Shown one piece after another: positions 1-9,575 of a stretch of 64,000 nucleotides of DNA. Below the pieces are notes generated by a model, which was not told where the DNA came from, did no database searches, and saw nothing but the letters and a program-made list of their open reading frames with translations. How positions within the stretch are numbered: position 1 is the first letter of the stretch; each line of letters starts with the position of its first letter. Where the stretch lies: contig NZ_WBXN01000004.1 in the NCBI RefSeq assembly GCF_008973465.1, positions 1,302,001 through 1,366,000 on the forward strand, read 5' to 3'. The stretch comes from Streptomyces sp. SS1-1. GTDB taxonomy: Bacteria; Actinomycetota; Actinomycetes; Streptomycetales; Streptomycetaceae. Both the position numbers and the translations under genes were made by a program.

Positions 1-36
1 CCCGGCGCGGTACGTCTCCCCCGCCTGCTCGCTCAT
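1..36 (-). CDS. 5' end of a protein gene running off the window
   Basis: An ATG at 36 on the minus strand opens a frame of twelve codons (MSEQAGETYRAG) that continues past the window edge without a stop. The divergent spacing to the TDT gene (about 70 bp) and the Streptomyces-like codon use make a real start plausible, but the ribosome binding site is weak and the product cannot be identified from twelve residues. Confidence 0.35.
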   Translation of the reverse strand, partial: MSEQAGETYRAG

Positions 37-106
37 AAGGTCAGTTTATGTCGCCATAGGCAGAGACTCCCTGGTGGGCGGAGATCCACGCCCCGACACT
101 CGGGTC

Positions 107-1234
<1,128 letters not shown>

Positions 1235-1864
1235 CGAGCGCGCAGGGCAGCGGGGCGAACGCCTCGGGTCCGTCGCCGGCCGTGAAGCGGTACGGCTCGT
1301 CCGCCAGGACGACGACATCGGGGGCCGCCGCGCGCAGGTCGTCCAGCGGGACGCGCGGGTAGCGGTCCGGGTCACCGGCGTACAGGTGGTCCACGCCGAG
1401 GCGGGCCAGGACGTCCCCGGCGAAGGTGTCGCGGCCCAGCACCATCCAGGGCCGCCGCCACACCGGCACGACGGCCGTCACCCGGCGCGGGAGCCGGGGC
1501 GGGGACGCCCAGGCGGCCTCCGCCTCGTCCAGCCAGCGCGGGCGGGTCCGCACCCCGCACGCCTCCAGCACCCGCGTCAGCTCACGGAAGGACGCGGGGA
1601 CGTCCCGCACCTCGGTGAGCAGGACGCCGACGCCCGCGGCGCGCAGCGCGTCGAGGTCGACGGGGCGGTTCTCCTCCTCGTTGGCGACCACCAGGTCGGG
1701 GGCGAGGGCGGTGATCCGGTCGAGCGCGGGGCTCTTGGTGCCGCCGATCCGGGCGACGTCCAGATCATGGGGGTGCGTGCACCAGTCGGTGGCGCCGACG
1801 AGGACGCCGGGTGCCGACACGGCGACGGCCTCCGTCAGCGACGGCACCAGGGAGACGACGCGCA

Positions 1865-2434
1865 TCAGCGGCGCGGCCGGTCCCGGACCGCCTCGATGTG
1901 CTCCGCCACGGCGACGACGACGATCCGGGTCTCCGGCACGGTCGCCCGCCACCGGTGGCGCACCCCGCCGGTCAGGTACAGGGTGTCGCCGCGGCCCAGA
2001 CGGTAGGCGCGGCCCTCGGCCTCGATCTCCACGGCGCCGTCGGCGACGTACAGCAACTGGTCGTTGCGGTGCTGGAGTTCCCGCCCCGCGTCATGGTCGC
2101 CGGTGTACTCGGAGGCGTGCATCTGGTGGTGGCCGCGCACCAGGGACCGGGTCCGCGGCTCCGGTGCCAGGTCGGCGGTGTCGGCGCGGACCACGTCGAC
2201 GCTGCACGCCGGGTCGGCGGCGGCGAGGAGTTCCACGGCGGTCGTGCGCAGTGCGTCGGCGACCTTCTCCAGGGAGCTCTGGCTGGGCCGCGCCCGGTCG
2301 TTCTCGACCTGGCTCAGGAAGGGCACGGACAGGCCGCTGCGCTCGGCCACGACGGCGAGCGTCAGATTCAGGGCACGTCGGCGCCGGCGCACCGCCGCGC
2401 CCACCCGGAGGGGCTGTTCTTTGTGGTCGCCCAT
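1865..2434 (-). CDS. XRE-family regulator with C-terminal cupin domain
   Basis: This is a 189-residue DNA-binding regulator. Residues about 12-67 form an XRE helix-turn-helix (LAVVAERSGLSVPFLSQVEN, the classical recognition helix). Residues about 110-180 form a small cupin barrel (RNDQLLYVADGAVEIEAEGR), which in this family binds a small effector. A GGAGGGAG ribosome site lies about 8 bases ahead of ATG 2434. It is translationally coupled to the metal-receptor gene that follows. The effector is unknown; polyamines, sugars or metal complexes are possible for the family. Confidence 0.85.
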   Translation of the reverse strand: MGDHKEQPLRVGAAVRRRRRALNLTLAVVAERSGLSVPFLSQVENDRARPSQSSLEKVADALRTTAVELLAAADPACSVDVVRADTADLAPEPRTRSLVRGHHQMHASEYTGDHDAGRELQHRNDQLLYVADGAVEIEAEGRAYRLGRGDTLYLTGGVRHRWRATVPETRIVVVAVAEHIEAVRDRPRR

Positions 2435-2860
2435 CGCTTCGGCTCCCTCCTTCGCCCGCCGGTCCGTCCGTCTCGCGCCGGCCGTCCGGCGCCCGCCTTC
2501 TGCTGGGTTCTCTGCACCCTACGCAGGTTCGGCAAACCGTTTCATGCGGCCGTCACATCGACGACACATCAGGGGGGAGCGCGACCCGCCGGATCGCGCC
2601 AGCGCGACCGGCCGCCGGACGCCTCACGGGCCCGGGCGCAGGGCCCGGCCGGCCACGCCCCGCTGCCTTGTTCAATGCCCCCGCCGGCTCCGGTGTTCCC
2701 GGGGCTCCGGAACCGGCGGCCTGCTCCCGAACCGCCCGCCGGCCGTCGAAGTGGCCCCGCCGCGCGGGCGGTTCACGCACCCCGGTCCGGCGCCGACGAT
2801 CGCCGTATGTGGTTGGCCGGATCCTTACCGTAGGGGCGGTGCCGCTCCGGAGACGGAGAA
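2435..2860. other. Gene-free interval upstream of the cupin regulator
   Basis: No open frame here looks coding. The 75-codon minus-strand frame near 2553-2780 is low-complexity Pro/Ala/Arg/Gly. The stretch presumably holds the promoter of the cupin regulator (right beside 2434) and ends in the terminator of the betaine operon. No clear -35/-10 pair or palindromic operator was found. Confidence 0.5.
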
Positions 2861-2922
2861 CCCCGAGGGGTGGGCGCGCCGTACGGAGGGGAAGAACGTA
2901 CGGCGTGACCCACCCCTCGGGG
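2861..2922 (-). terminator. Terminator of the betaine transporter operon
   Basis: A long dyad lies 22 bp past the permease-binding protein stop. The outer arms are CCCCGAGGGGTGGG and CCCACCCCTCGGGG and the inner arms CGCCGTACG and CGTACGGCG, with a short internal loop and an 11-base apical loop. There is no U-tract, as is usual in Streptomyces. Confidence 0.8.
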
Positions 2923-2943
2923 GCGGCGGTCGGGTCCGTCAGG

Positions 2944-4770
2944 TCACCCGGCCGCCTGGCTCGTGTGCTCCGATCCGCCGACCGGGGCCCACTTGTCGAC
3001 CAGCCCCGGGTTGCGGTCCAGCCAGGCGCGCACGGCGTCCTGCTCCTTGCCCTTGCCGGCCTTGGTGATCTCCGACTCCAGGCCGGTGAGCTGCTTCTCC
3101 GTCATGGAGAAGTCCTTCAGCCACGCGCCGACCTCGGGGTTGTCGTCGGCGAACCCCTTGCGGGCCAGGGTGTGGACGTCGTCGCCGCTGCCCCAGGCGC
3201 CCTTGGGGTCCTCGAGCTTCTTCAGGTCGTAGTCGCTGTACGCCCAGTGCGGCGACCAGAGCGTGACGACGATGGGCTCCTTCTTGGCGTACGCCCGCTT
3301 GAGCTCGGCGAGCATCGCGGGCGTGGAGCCGTCCACCACGTCGTACGAACCCTCCAGGCCGTACTCCTTGAGGACCTTGTCCTTGAGCAGGCCCATCATC
3401 CCGGCGCTCGGCTCGATGCCGACGATCTTGCCCTTGAAATCGGCGGACTTGTTCTTCAGGTCCGCCAGCGACTTCACGTCCTTCATGTACGACGGGACGG
3501 ACAGCTCCAGCGAGGTCGGGCCGTACCAGGAGCCCAGGTCGTCGAGCTTGTCGCCGTACTTCTTCCAGTACTCCTCGTGCGTGACGGGCAGCCAGGAGTC
3601 GGTCTGGAAGTCGATCTGCCCGGTGGCGAGGCCGGTGTAGAGCGGCCCGGCGGCGTACTGGGTGGTCGTGACATCGAAGCCGCGCCGCTCCAGCAGCTCC
3701 TTCCACAGGAACGTGGAGGCGATGCCCTCGTCCCAGGGGATGTAGCCGAGCTTGATCTTCTGGCCCTCGCCGATGTTCGTGGCGGACGCCTCGGTGGTGC
3801 CGGAGGAGGGGCGGAAGACGCCCATGCCGCCCGCGACGAGGGCGAGCACGGCGATGCCGGCCACGGCGACGACCGGGCGCGGCCGGTAGGTCCACGCGGT
3901 GCGGGTGCCGGTCGCGCGGGCCTTGGCGGCGCTGCGGCGGCCGAGCGGGGAGATCTGCGTGCCGAGCGCGCCGGTGATGCGGTCGAGGTAGATGGCGAGG
4001 ACGACGATGCCGACGCCCGCCTCGAAGCCGAAGCCGATGTCGAGCTGGCCGATGGCCTCGTTGACCGCGCCGCCCAGGCCGCCGGTGCCGACCATGCCGG
4101 CGATGACGACCATCGACAGGCTCAGCATGATGACCTGGTTGATGCCCGCCATGATCGTGGGCAGGGCCAGCGGCAGCTGCACGCGCAGCAGGGTGTCGCG
4201 GGGTGAGGTGCCGAAGGCCTCGGCGGCCTCCACCAGCTCGCCGTCGACCTGCCGGATGCCCAGCTCGGTCATGCGGACGCCGGGGGCGAGCGCGAAGATC
4301 AGGGTGGCGATGACACCGGCGGCGGTGCCCAGCCCGAAGAACAGGATCGCCGGGATGAGCAGCACCATCGACGGCATCGTCTGGAGCAGGTCCAGGACGG
4401 GCCGCAGCACCGCGCTGACCGTCCGGGACCGGGCCGCCCAGATGCCCAGCGGGACCGAGATCACCAGGGCGATGACGGTCGCGACCAGCACCAGGGCGAG
4501 CGTGGACATCGCCCGGTCCCACAGGTCGAGCGAGTCGATCAGGGCGAACCCGGCGAAGGCGAGGACGCCCGCGACGAGGCCGCGCAGCCACCACGCCAGC
4601 ACGGCGAGGATGCCCGCGAGCAGCAGGGGCTCGGGGGCGGTCAGGACGGTGTTCACACCGTCGTACATGCCTTCGACGACGGCCTTCACGGCGTCGAAGA
4701 GCCAGCCCATGTGGGCGACGAGCCAGTCGACTCCGGAGTCGACCCAGTCGCCGAGACGCAGCCTAGGCAC
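2944..4770 (-). CDS. Glycine betaine/choline ABC transporter permease fused to its substrate-binding domain
   Basis: A 608-residue fusion protein. Residues about 50-275 form a ProW/OpuAB-type permease with about six membrane spans and the coupling loop VEAAEAFGTSPRDTLLRVQLP. After a linker and a further membrane segment near 305-320, residues about 335-600 form an OpuAC-type binding domain (KIKLGYIPWDEGIAST, IDFQTDSWLPVTHEEYWKKY). The Trp-rich pocket typical of quaternary ammonium ligands is visible (W344, W396, W511 region). The binding domain is tethered to the outer face of the membrane. The GTG start at 4770 overlaps the ATPase stop by 8 bp, so the genes are coupled. Role: uptake of betaine-type compatible solutes under osmotic stress. 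Confidence 0.9.
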   Translation of the reverse strand: MPRLRLGDWVDSGVDWLVAHMGWLFDAVKAVVEGMYDGVNTVLTAPEPLLLAGILAVLAWWLRGLVAGVLAFAGFALIDSLDLWDRAMSTLALVLVATVIALVISVPLGIWAARSRTVSAVLRPVLDLLQTMPSMVLLIPAILFFGLGTAAGVIATLIFALAPGVRMTELGIRQVDGELVEAAEAFGTSPRDTLLRVQLPLALPTIMAGINQVIMLSLSMVVIAGMVGTGGLGGAVNEAIGQLDIGFGFEAGVGIVVLAIYLDRITGALGTQISPLGRRSAAKARATGTRTAWTYRPRPVVAVAGIAVLALVAGGMGVFRPSSGTTEASATNIGEGQKIKLGYIPWDEGIASTFLWKELLERRGFDVTTTQYAAGPLYTGLATGQIDFQTDSWLPVTHEEYWKKYGDKLDDLGSWYGPTSLELSVPSYMKDVKSLADLKNKSADFKGKIVGIEPSAGMMGLLKDKVLKEYGLEGSYDVVDGSTPAMLAELKRAYAKKEPIVVTLWSPHWAYSDYDLKKLEDPKGAWGSGDDVHTLARKGFADDNPEVGAWLKDFSMTEKQLTGLESEITKAGKGKEQDAVRAWLDRNPGLVDKWAPVGGSEHTSQAAG

Positions 4771-5839
4771 GGGCGGTCACCTTCCCCTCGGGGTTGTCGC
4801 AGGGCGAGGGATCGGCGCTCTCGTCGCCGAGGAAGCCGAGGAGCCGGCGGCGCGGTACGACGCCGACGAGGCGGCCGGCGTCGTCCACGACCGAGACGCG
4901 GTGCGTCAGCCGGGCGCTGATCGCGCACAGCTCGGCGAACGTCGTGTCGGGGGTCGCGGTCTCGCACGCGCACAGCGGGGCGTCCGCGGTGACGCCGGTG
5001 TCCATGAGCGCGCTCGCGGTGAGCACGCGGGAGCGGTCGACGTCCTGGATGAAGGAGGCGACGTAGTCGTTCGCGGGGCGCAGCAGGATGTCCTCGGCGG
5101 TGCCGGTCTGGACGATGCGGCCGTCGCGCATGACGGCGATGCGGTCGCCGAGCCTCATGGCCTCGTTGAGGTCGTGGGTGATGAAGACGATGGTCTTCTT
5201 CAGGGTCTTCTGCAGCTGGAGCAGCTGGTCCTGCATGTCACGGCGGATCAGCGGGTCGAGCGCGCTGAACGACTCGTCCATGAGGAGCAGGTCGGCGTCG
5301 GTGGCGAGGGCGCGGGCGAGGCCCACGCGCTGCTGCATGCCGCCGGACAGCTCGTCGGGCCAGGACTTCTCCCAGCCGCCGAGGCCGCACAGCTCGAGCG
5401 CCTCGGCGGCGCGTTTCTCCCGCTCGGCGCGGGGTACCCCCTGCACGGCCAGGCCGTAGGCGGCGTTCTCCAGGACGCTGCGGTGCGGGAAGAGAGCGAA
5501 GTGCTGGAACACCATGCTGATCTTGTGGGCGCGGACGTCGCGCAGCTCGCGGTCGCCGAGCGCCGTGAGGTCCTGCCCGTCGAAGCGGACGTGGCCCGCG
5601 GTCGGCTCGAGCAAGCCGTTCAGCATGCGCAGCAAGGTGGACTTGCCGGAGCCGGACAGGCCCATGACGACGAAGATCTGGCCGGGTTCGACCGTGAAGG
5701 AGGCGTCGATCACGGCGGCGGTGGTGCCCTCGGCGCGCAGTTCCTCCCGGTCGGCTCCCTGGCGGAGCCTTTCGACAGCCTCGTCCGGTCGTCTGCCGAA
5801 CACCTTGAACAGATGGTCGGCCTCAAGCCTGGATGACAC
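4763..5839 (-). CDS. Glycine betaine/choline ABC transporter ATPase with CBS region
   Basis: The 358-residue nucleotide-binding subunit belongs to the OpuAA/ProV family. It has Walker A GLSGSGKST, the signature LSGGMQQRVGLARAL, Walker B LLMDESFSAL and an H-loop FITHD. The last 90 residues carry a CBS-type segment (HRVSVVDDAGRLVGVVPRR), which in OpuA senses ionic strength. GTG 5839 was chosen because AAGAGG lies about 6 bases upstream and the ProV N terminus (SSRLEADHLFKVFG) starts there; the frame stays open further upstream. It is the first gene of a two-gene operon, divergent from the exonuclease gene. Confidence 0.92.
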   Translation of the reverse strand: MSSRLEADHLFKVFGRRPDEAVERLRQGADREELRAEGTTAAVIDASFTVEPGQIFVVMGLSGSGKSTLLRMLNGLLEPTAGHVRFDGQDLTALGDRELRDVRAHKISMVFQHFALFPHRSVLENAAYGLAVQGVPRAEREKRAAEALELCGLGGWEKSWPDELSGGMQQRVGLARALATDADLLLMDESFSALDPLIRRDMQDQLLQLQKTLKKTIVFITHDLNEAMRLGDRIAVMRDGRIVQTGTAEDILLRPANDYVASFIQDVDRSRVLTASALMDTGVTADAPLCACETATPDTTFAELCAISARLTHRVSVVDDAGRLVGVVPRRRLLGFLGDESADPSPCDNPEGKVTARA

Positions 5840-6032
5840 GCGTACCTCTTGTCTCGACGGCAGATGAACGGAGCGGCCTGCGCAACAGTTGCGCAGGGAG
5901 CACCCCGGGGCCGCCCCTGCCCTGGTTCTCCGACCACAAACGCACAAGTGGCCCAGCACACACGGCCGCCACGGTGCGTGCCCGGACGCTCACGCGCGGG
6001 CCGCTGTCGGTGCCGTGCGGCATGATGCGTGC

Positions 6033-6953
6033 GTGACCGGACGACTGATGCTCCTCGATACCGCCTCGCTTTACTTCCGTGCCTACTTCGGCGTCCCGGA
6101 CTCCGTGAAGGCCCCCGACGGCACCCCGGTGAACGCCGTGCGCGGGCTCCTCGACTTCATCGACCGCCTCGTCAAGGACCATCGCCCGGACGAGCTGGTG
6201 GCCTGCATGGACGCCGACTGGCGACCGCAGTGGCGGGTCGACCTGATCCCCTCCTACAAGGCGCACCGCGTCGCCGAGGAGCGCGAGACGGGTCCCGACC
6301 AGGAGGAGGTCCCGGACACGCTGTCGCCGCAGGTGCCGGTGATCGAGGCGGTCCTTGACGCGCTCGGCATCGCCCGCGTCGGCGTCGAGGGGTACGAGGC
6401 GGACGACGTGATCGGCACGTTCACCGCGCGCGCGAAGGGCCCGGTCGACATCGTCACCGGCGACCGCGACCTGTACCAGCTGGTGGACGACGCGCGCGGC
6501 GTGCGCGTGCTGTACCCGCTGAAGGGCGTCGGCACCCTGCAGGTCACCGACGAGGCGTGGCTGCGCGAGAAGTACGGTGTGGACGGCCGGGGGTACGCGG
6601 ATCTCGCGCTGCTGCGGGGCGACCCGAGCGACGGCCTGCCGGGCGTGCCGGGGATCGGTGAGAAGACGGCGGCGAAGCTGCTCGCGGAGTTCGGCGACCT
6701 GGCCGGGATCATGGCGGCGGTCGACGACCCGAAGGCGAAGCTGACGCCGTCGCAGCGCAGGCGGCTGGACGAGTCCCGGCCGTATGTGGAGGTCGCGCCG
6801 ACGGTGGTGCGGGTCGCGGCCGACGTCCCGCTGCCGGACGTCGAGGTCGCCGTGCCGCGCGCCCCGCGCGACGCGGAGGCGCTGGAGGCACTGGCGGCGC
6901 GCTGGGGGCTCGGCGGTTCGCTGCAGCGGCTGCTGACGACGCTGGCCGAGTGA
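6033..6953 (+). CDS. 5'-3' exonuclease (PIN/FEN-like, PolI N-terminal-domain family)
   Basis: This stand-alone 306-residue homologue of the DNA polymerase I 5' nuclease domain has the metal-binding acidic clusters LLDTASLYFRAYFG, CMDADWRP, EADDVIGTF and DIVTGDRDLYQLV. These are followed by a helix-hairpin-helix GVPGIGEKTAAKLL that grips duplex DNA. It should process 5' flaps or RNA primers, or act in repair. The start is taken at GTG 6033, just ahead of the conserved N terminus; ATG 6048 is an alternative. Confidence 0.88.
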   Translation: MTGRLMLLDTASLYFRAYFGVPDSVKAPDGTPVNAVRGLLDFIDRLVKDHRPDELVACMDADWRPQWRVDLIPSYKAHRVAEERETGPDQEEVPDTLSPQVPVIEAVLDALGIARVGVEGYEADDVIGTFTARAKGPVDIVTGDRDLYQLVDDARGVRVLYPLKGVGTLQVTDEAWLREKYGVDGRGYADLALLRGDPSDGLPGVPGIGEKTAAKLLAEFGDLAGIMAAVDDPKAKLTPSQRRRLDESRPYVEVAPTVVRVAADVPLPDVEVAVPRAPRDAEALEALAARWGLGGSLQRLLTTLAE

Positions 6954-6985
6954 GCGGTACGCCGCGCGCGGCCACCCGGACGCAT

Positions 6986-7029
6986 GGGACGGCCGGGATG
7001 GGGGCATTCGTCCCGCACCCGGCCGTCCC
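6986..7029 (+). terminator. Terminator after the exonuclease gene
   Basis: Perfect 12-bp arms GGGACGGCCGGG and CCCGGCCGTCCC enclose a 20-base loop, starting 32 bp past the exonuclease stop. Confidence 0.7.
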
Positions 7030-7088
7030 GGTGGAACGCGGCGGCACGTACACGCCACAGGACTACCCCACGTGACGCGGCCGGGGTG

Positions 7089-7107
7089 CTAACTTAGGTA
7101 AACCTAA
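7089..7107 (+). promoter_or_regulatory. Iron box (DmdR1/IdeR-type operator)
   Basis: CTAACTTAGGTAAACCTAA matches about 15 of 19 positions of the actinobacterial iron-box consensus TTAGGTTAGGCTAACCTAA as I recall it. It lies about 20 bp ahead of the start of the siderophore-interacting protein gene. A repressor bound with Fe(II) would block the promoter in iron-replete cells. Confidence 0.8.
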
Positions 7108-7127
7108 GCTCAGCAGAGGAGGCCGTC

Positions 7128-7973
7128 ATGGCAGAACGCCCTGCCCGCAAGCCGCGGAAGGTCCGCTCCGCGCAGGTCGTCCGTACCGAACGGCTGACCC
7201 CGCACATGCAGCGCGTCGTCCTGGGCGGCGACGGCCTCGCCGACTTCGCGGCGGACACCTGCACGGACCACTACCTCAAGATCCTCTTCTGCCCCGAGGG
7301 CGTCACGTATCCCGAGCCCTTCGACCTGGAGCGCATCCGCGAGGACCTTCCGCGCGAGCAGTGGCCGGTCACCCGGACGTACACCGTGCGGTCCTGGGAC
7401 CCCGAACACCGTCAGCTGACGCTGGACTTCGTCATCCACGGCGACGAGGGCCTCGCGGGCCCCTGGGCGATGCGCGCCCGGCCCGGTGACACGGTGCGGT
7501 TCATGGGCCCCGGCGGTGCGTACGCCCCCGACCCGGCGGCCGACTGGCATCTGCTCGCCGGCGACGAGAGCGCCCTGCCCGCCATCGCCCGCGCCCTGGA
7601 GTCGCTGCCCGACGGCGCCGCCGCCCACGCCTTCGTGGAGGTCTCCGGCCCCGAGGAGGAGCAGAAGATCGACTCCGACGCCGAGGTCGTCTGGCTGCAC
7701 CGCGGCTCCCGCCCGGTCGGCGAGGCCCTGCTCGACGCCGTACGCTCCCTCCCCTTCCCCGAGGGCCGCGTCCACGCCTTCGTCCACGGCGAGGCGCACT
7801 TCGTGAAGCAACTGCGCCACCTGCTCCGCGTGGAGCGGGGCGTCCCCCGCGAGGACCTGTCGATCTCCGGCTACTGGCGCCTCGGCCACAACGAGGACGG
7901 CTGGCAGGCGTCGAAGCGGGATTGGAACGCCCGGATCGAGGCGGAACAGGAGGGGGCTGCGCCGGTGGCGTAG
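7128..7973 (+). CDS. Siderophore-interacting protein (FAD-dependent ferric-siderophore reductase)
   Basis: The 281-residue protein belongs to the ViuB/SIP family. The N-terminal FAD-binding barrel contains TRTYTVRSWD (the RxYS/T-type flavin motif) near residue 85, and the C-terminal half is NAD(P)H-binding-like with LLAGDESALPAIARAL. It reduces Fe(III) from imported siderophores in the cytosol. ATG 7128 is preceded by GAGGAGG at ideal spacing. An iron box overlaps the promoter region, so the gene should be derepressed on iron starvation. It is monocistronic. Confidence 0.93.
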   Translation: MAERPARKPRKVRSAQVVRTERLTPHMQRVVLGGDGLADFAADTCTDHYLKILFCPEGVTYPEPFDLERIREDLPREQWPVTRTYTVRSWDPEHRQLTLDFVIHGDEGLAGPWAMRARPGDTVRFMGPGGAYAPDPAADWHLLAGDESALPAIARALESLPDGAAAHAFVEVSGPEEEQKIDSDAEVVWLHRGSRPVGEALLDAVRSLPFPEGRVHAFVHGEAHFVKQLRHLLRVERGVPREDLSISGYWRLGHNEDGWQASKRDWNARIEAEQEGAAPVA

Positions 7974-8528
7974 CCCGACGGCGGGCGGCAGCGCGCACTT
8001 CGGCCGCCGGACACGTCCCACGCGCCGGAGCGCACGCCCTGTTCGGCGGCCGGAAATCGTCGCATGGTGCGAAGCAGGGTTCCCGTGAGCCCCGGGAACG
8101 GCTCCACCAGTTTGAACAGTTGACGAAACGCACGGCGGCGAAGGAAGGTGGAGGTGATCCACGACCGCGTCGCCGACGCCGCGGTCGTGGCGTGGTGGCC
8201 GCCGATCACCTGCACCGTCCGGCGGGCGCCTCGTAGGTCCTGGCTGACGGCACCACCCCGTACGTGATCGACGATGCCCCGTTCGGCCGGTTCCGTCCGC
8301 GGGCCTCATCCGTGCACGAGTCAGCCACACCGCGGCAGCAGCGTAGGGAAGCACAGCGCGTAGTTCCTGGACTTGGTCGACTCCGCCACTCGGGGGGCGT
8401 CGTGAAGGGCACTGTCCCCGCCTGGTTGCCTTGGGCTCCGTCCCGCGACGGTGCCCTGGCGTCGTGGGCGAGCCGCCCGCGCGGAGGGACCGACCTCGTC
8501 CGTGGACCCCTGATTCCGGGAGAGGCTC
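7974..8528. other. Gene-poor interval before the terpene synthase
   Basis: This 555-bp stretch has no convincing gene. It contains a perfect 11-bp hairpin at 8159-8190 (CCACGACCGCG / CGCGGTCGTGG, 10-base loop), which could terminate the reductase transcript. A 37-codon GTG frame at 8154-8267 overlaps that hairpin and is probably chance. The last part must hold the terpene synthase promoter. Confidence 0.5.
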
Positions 8529-9554
8529 ATGCCCCAGAACGTCGCCATAAACTTACCCATTCCGTCCCGGCTGAACCCCGGTCTCGCCGCCGCCAGGGAG
8601 CGGCATCTGGAGTGGATGCGCCGCCGTGGACTCGTGGTCGGCGATACGGCCGCGCGCCGCTACCGGTTCTCGGCGGTGGCGGACCTGGCCGCCTACAGCT
8701 ACCCGGACGCCGTCGGCGAGGATCTCGATCTGGCCTTCGACACGATGGGCTGGTTCTTCCTGTTCGACGACCTCTTCGACGTACCTGAGGGATGTGAGGC
8801 CGACGAGGCCGTCGACGTCTGCCAGCGGCTCGTCGCGCTCCTCAGTGACGGCACACGGTCCCACCCGGACGACGAGCCGCCCCTGGTGGCGGCCTTCGCG
8901 GACATCTGGCGCCGCACCAGGGCCGGCATGTCCGAGGAGTGGCGGCAGCGCGCCGCGCACAACTGGGTCGACTACCTGGTGGGCAACCTGACCGAGGAGA
9001 TCGACCGGCGCACCTGGGTTCCCCAGGACTTCGCCACCCGGATGCGGATAGGACACCGCACCCTGGGACTGATCCCCTCCCTCGATCTCGCCGAGCGGCT
9101 GGGGCACTTCGAGATCCCGCCGCTCGTCTGGCACAGCAGCCACCTGGACGCGATGCGCCGGGCGGCCGTCGACGCCGTCAAACTCATCAACGAGATCATG
9201 TCCCTGGAGAACGACGACGCGCGCGGGGACCCGAACCTCGTGCACTGCCTCATGCGGCAGCGCGACTGCTCCCGGCAGGAGGCCATCCCGATGGCCGTCG
9301 CCCTCGTGCAGTCCTCGGTCGCCCGGCTCCACGAACAGGCCCGGACCATCCCGCTGTTCTCCTCCCGGCTCGGGCTCACCGGCGCCCAGTCCGAGAAGCT
9401 GCACCGCTATGCGACGGCCATGCTCACGTGGATACGCGGCAGCTACGACTGGAGCCGGAGCAACGGCCGTTACTCCCCCCACACGGCCGACGCCCTGAGC
9501 CCGGACGAGTCGGGTCAGCTCCACCCGACGAACCTGGCACCGGTGTCCCACTAG
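8529..9554 (+). CDS. Class I terpene synthase with an N-terminal TTA codon
   Basis: A 341-residue single-domain bacterial terpene cyclase of usual length. The Asp-rich metal motif DDLFD is at 80-84. The NSE triad region reads NEIMSLEND from residue 221: N221 and S225 are kept but the canonical final Glu is Asp (D229). The late RY pair is R314-Y315. It should ionise a prenyl diphosphate and cyclise it, but the product cannot be predicted. It does not look like geosmin, 2-methylisoborneol or epi-isozizaene synthase. Codon 9 is TTA (8553-8555), the rare leucine codon read only by the bldA tRNA. GGGAGAGG lies ahead of ATG 8529. It lies next to the conservon, whose P450 may be a partner. Confidence 0.9.
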   Translation: MPQNVAINLPIPSRLNPGLAAARERHLEWMRRRGLVVGDTAARRYRFSAVADLAAYSYPDAVGEDLDLAFDTMGWFFLFDDLFDVPEGCEADEAVDVCQRLVALLSDGTRSHPDDEPPLVAAFADIWRRTRAGMSEEWRQRAAHNWVDYLVGNLTEEIDRRTWVPQDFATRMRIGHRTLGLIPSLDLAERLGHFEIPPLVWHSSHLDAMRRAAVDAVKLINEIMSLENDDARGDPNLVHCLMRQRDCSRQEAIPMAVALVQSSVARLHEQARTIPLFSSRLGLTGAQSEKLHRYATAMLTWIRGSYDWSRSNGRYSPHTADALSPDESGQLHPTNLAPVSH

Positions 9555-9575
9555 CCTCTCGTAGGCTGGGCGGCG

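Noticed and set aside
2553..2780. 75-codon minus-strand frame upstream of the cupin regulator
   Set aside because: Pro/Ala/Gly/Arg-rich frame with no homology signal, typical of GC-rich chance ORFs.
8154..8267. 37-codon GTG frame overlapping a hairpin upstream of the terpene synthase
   Set aside because: The ribosome site is poor (GGAG abuts the GTG) and the frame runs through a perfect hairpin; the peptide has no recognisable features.
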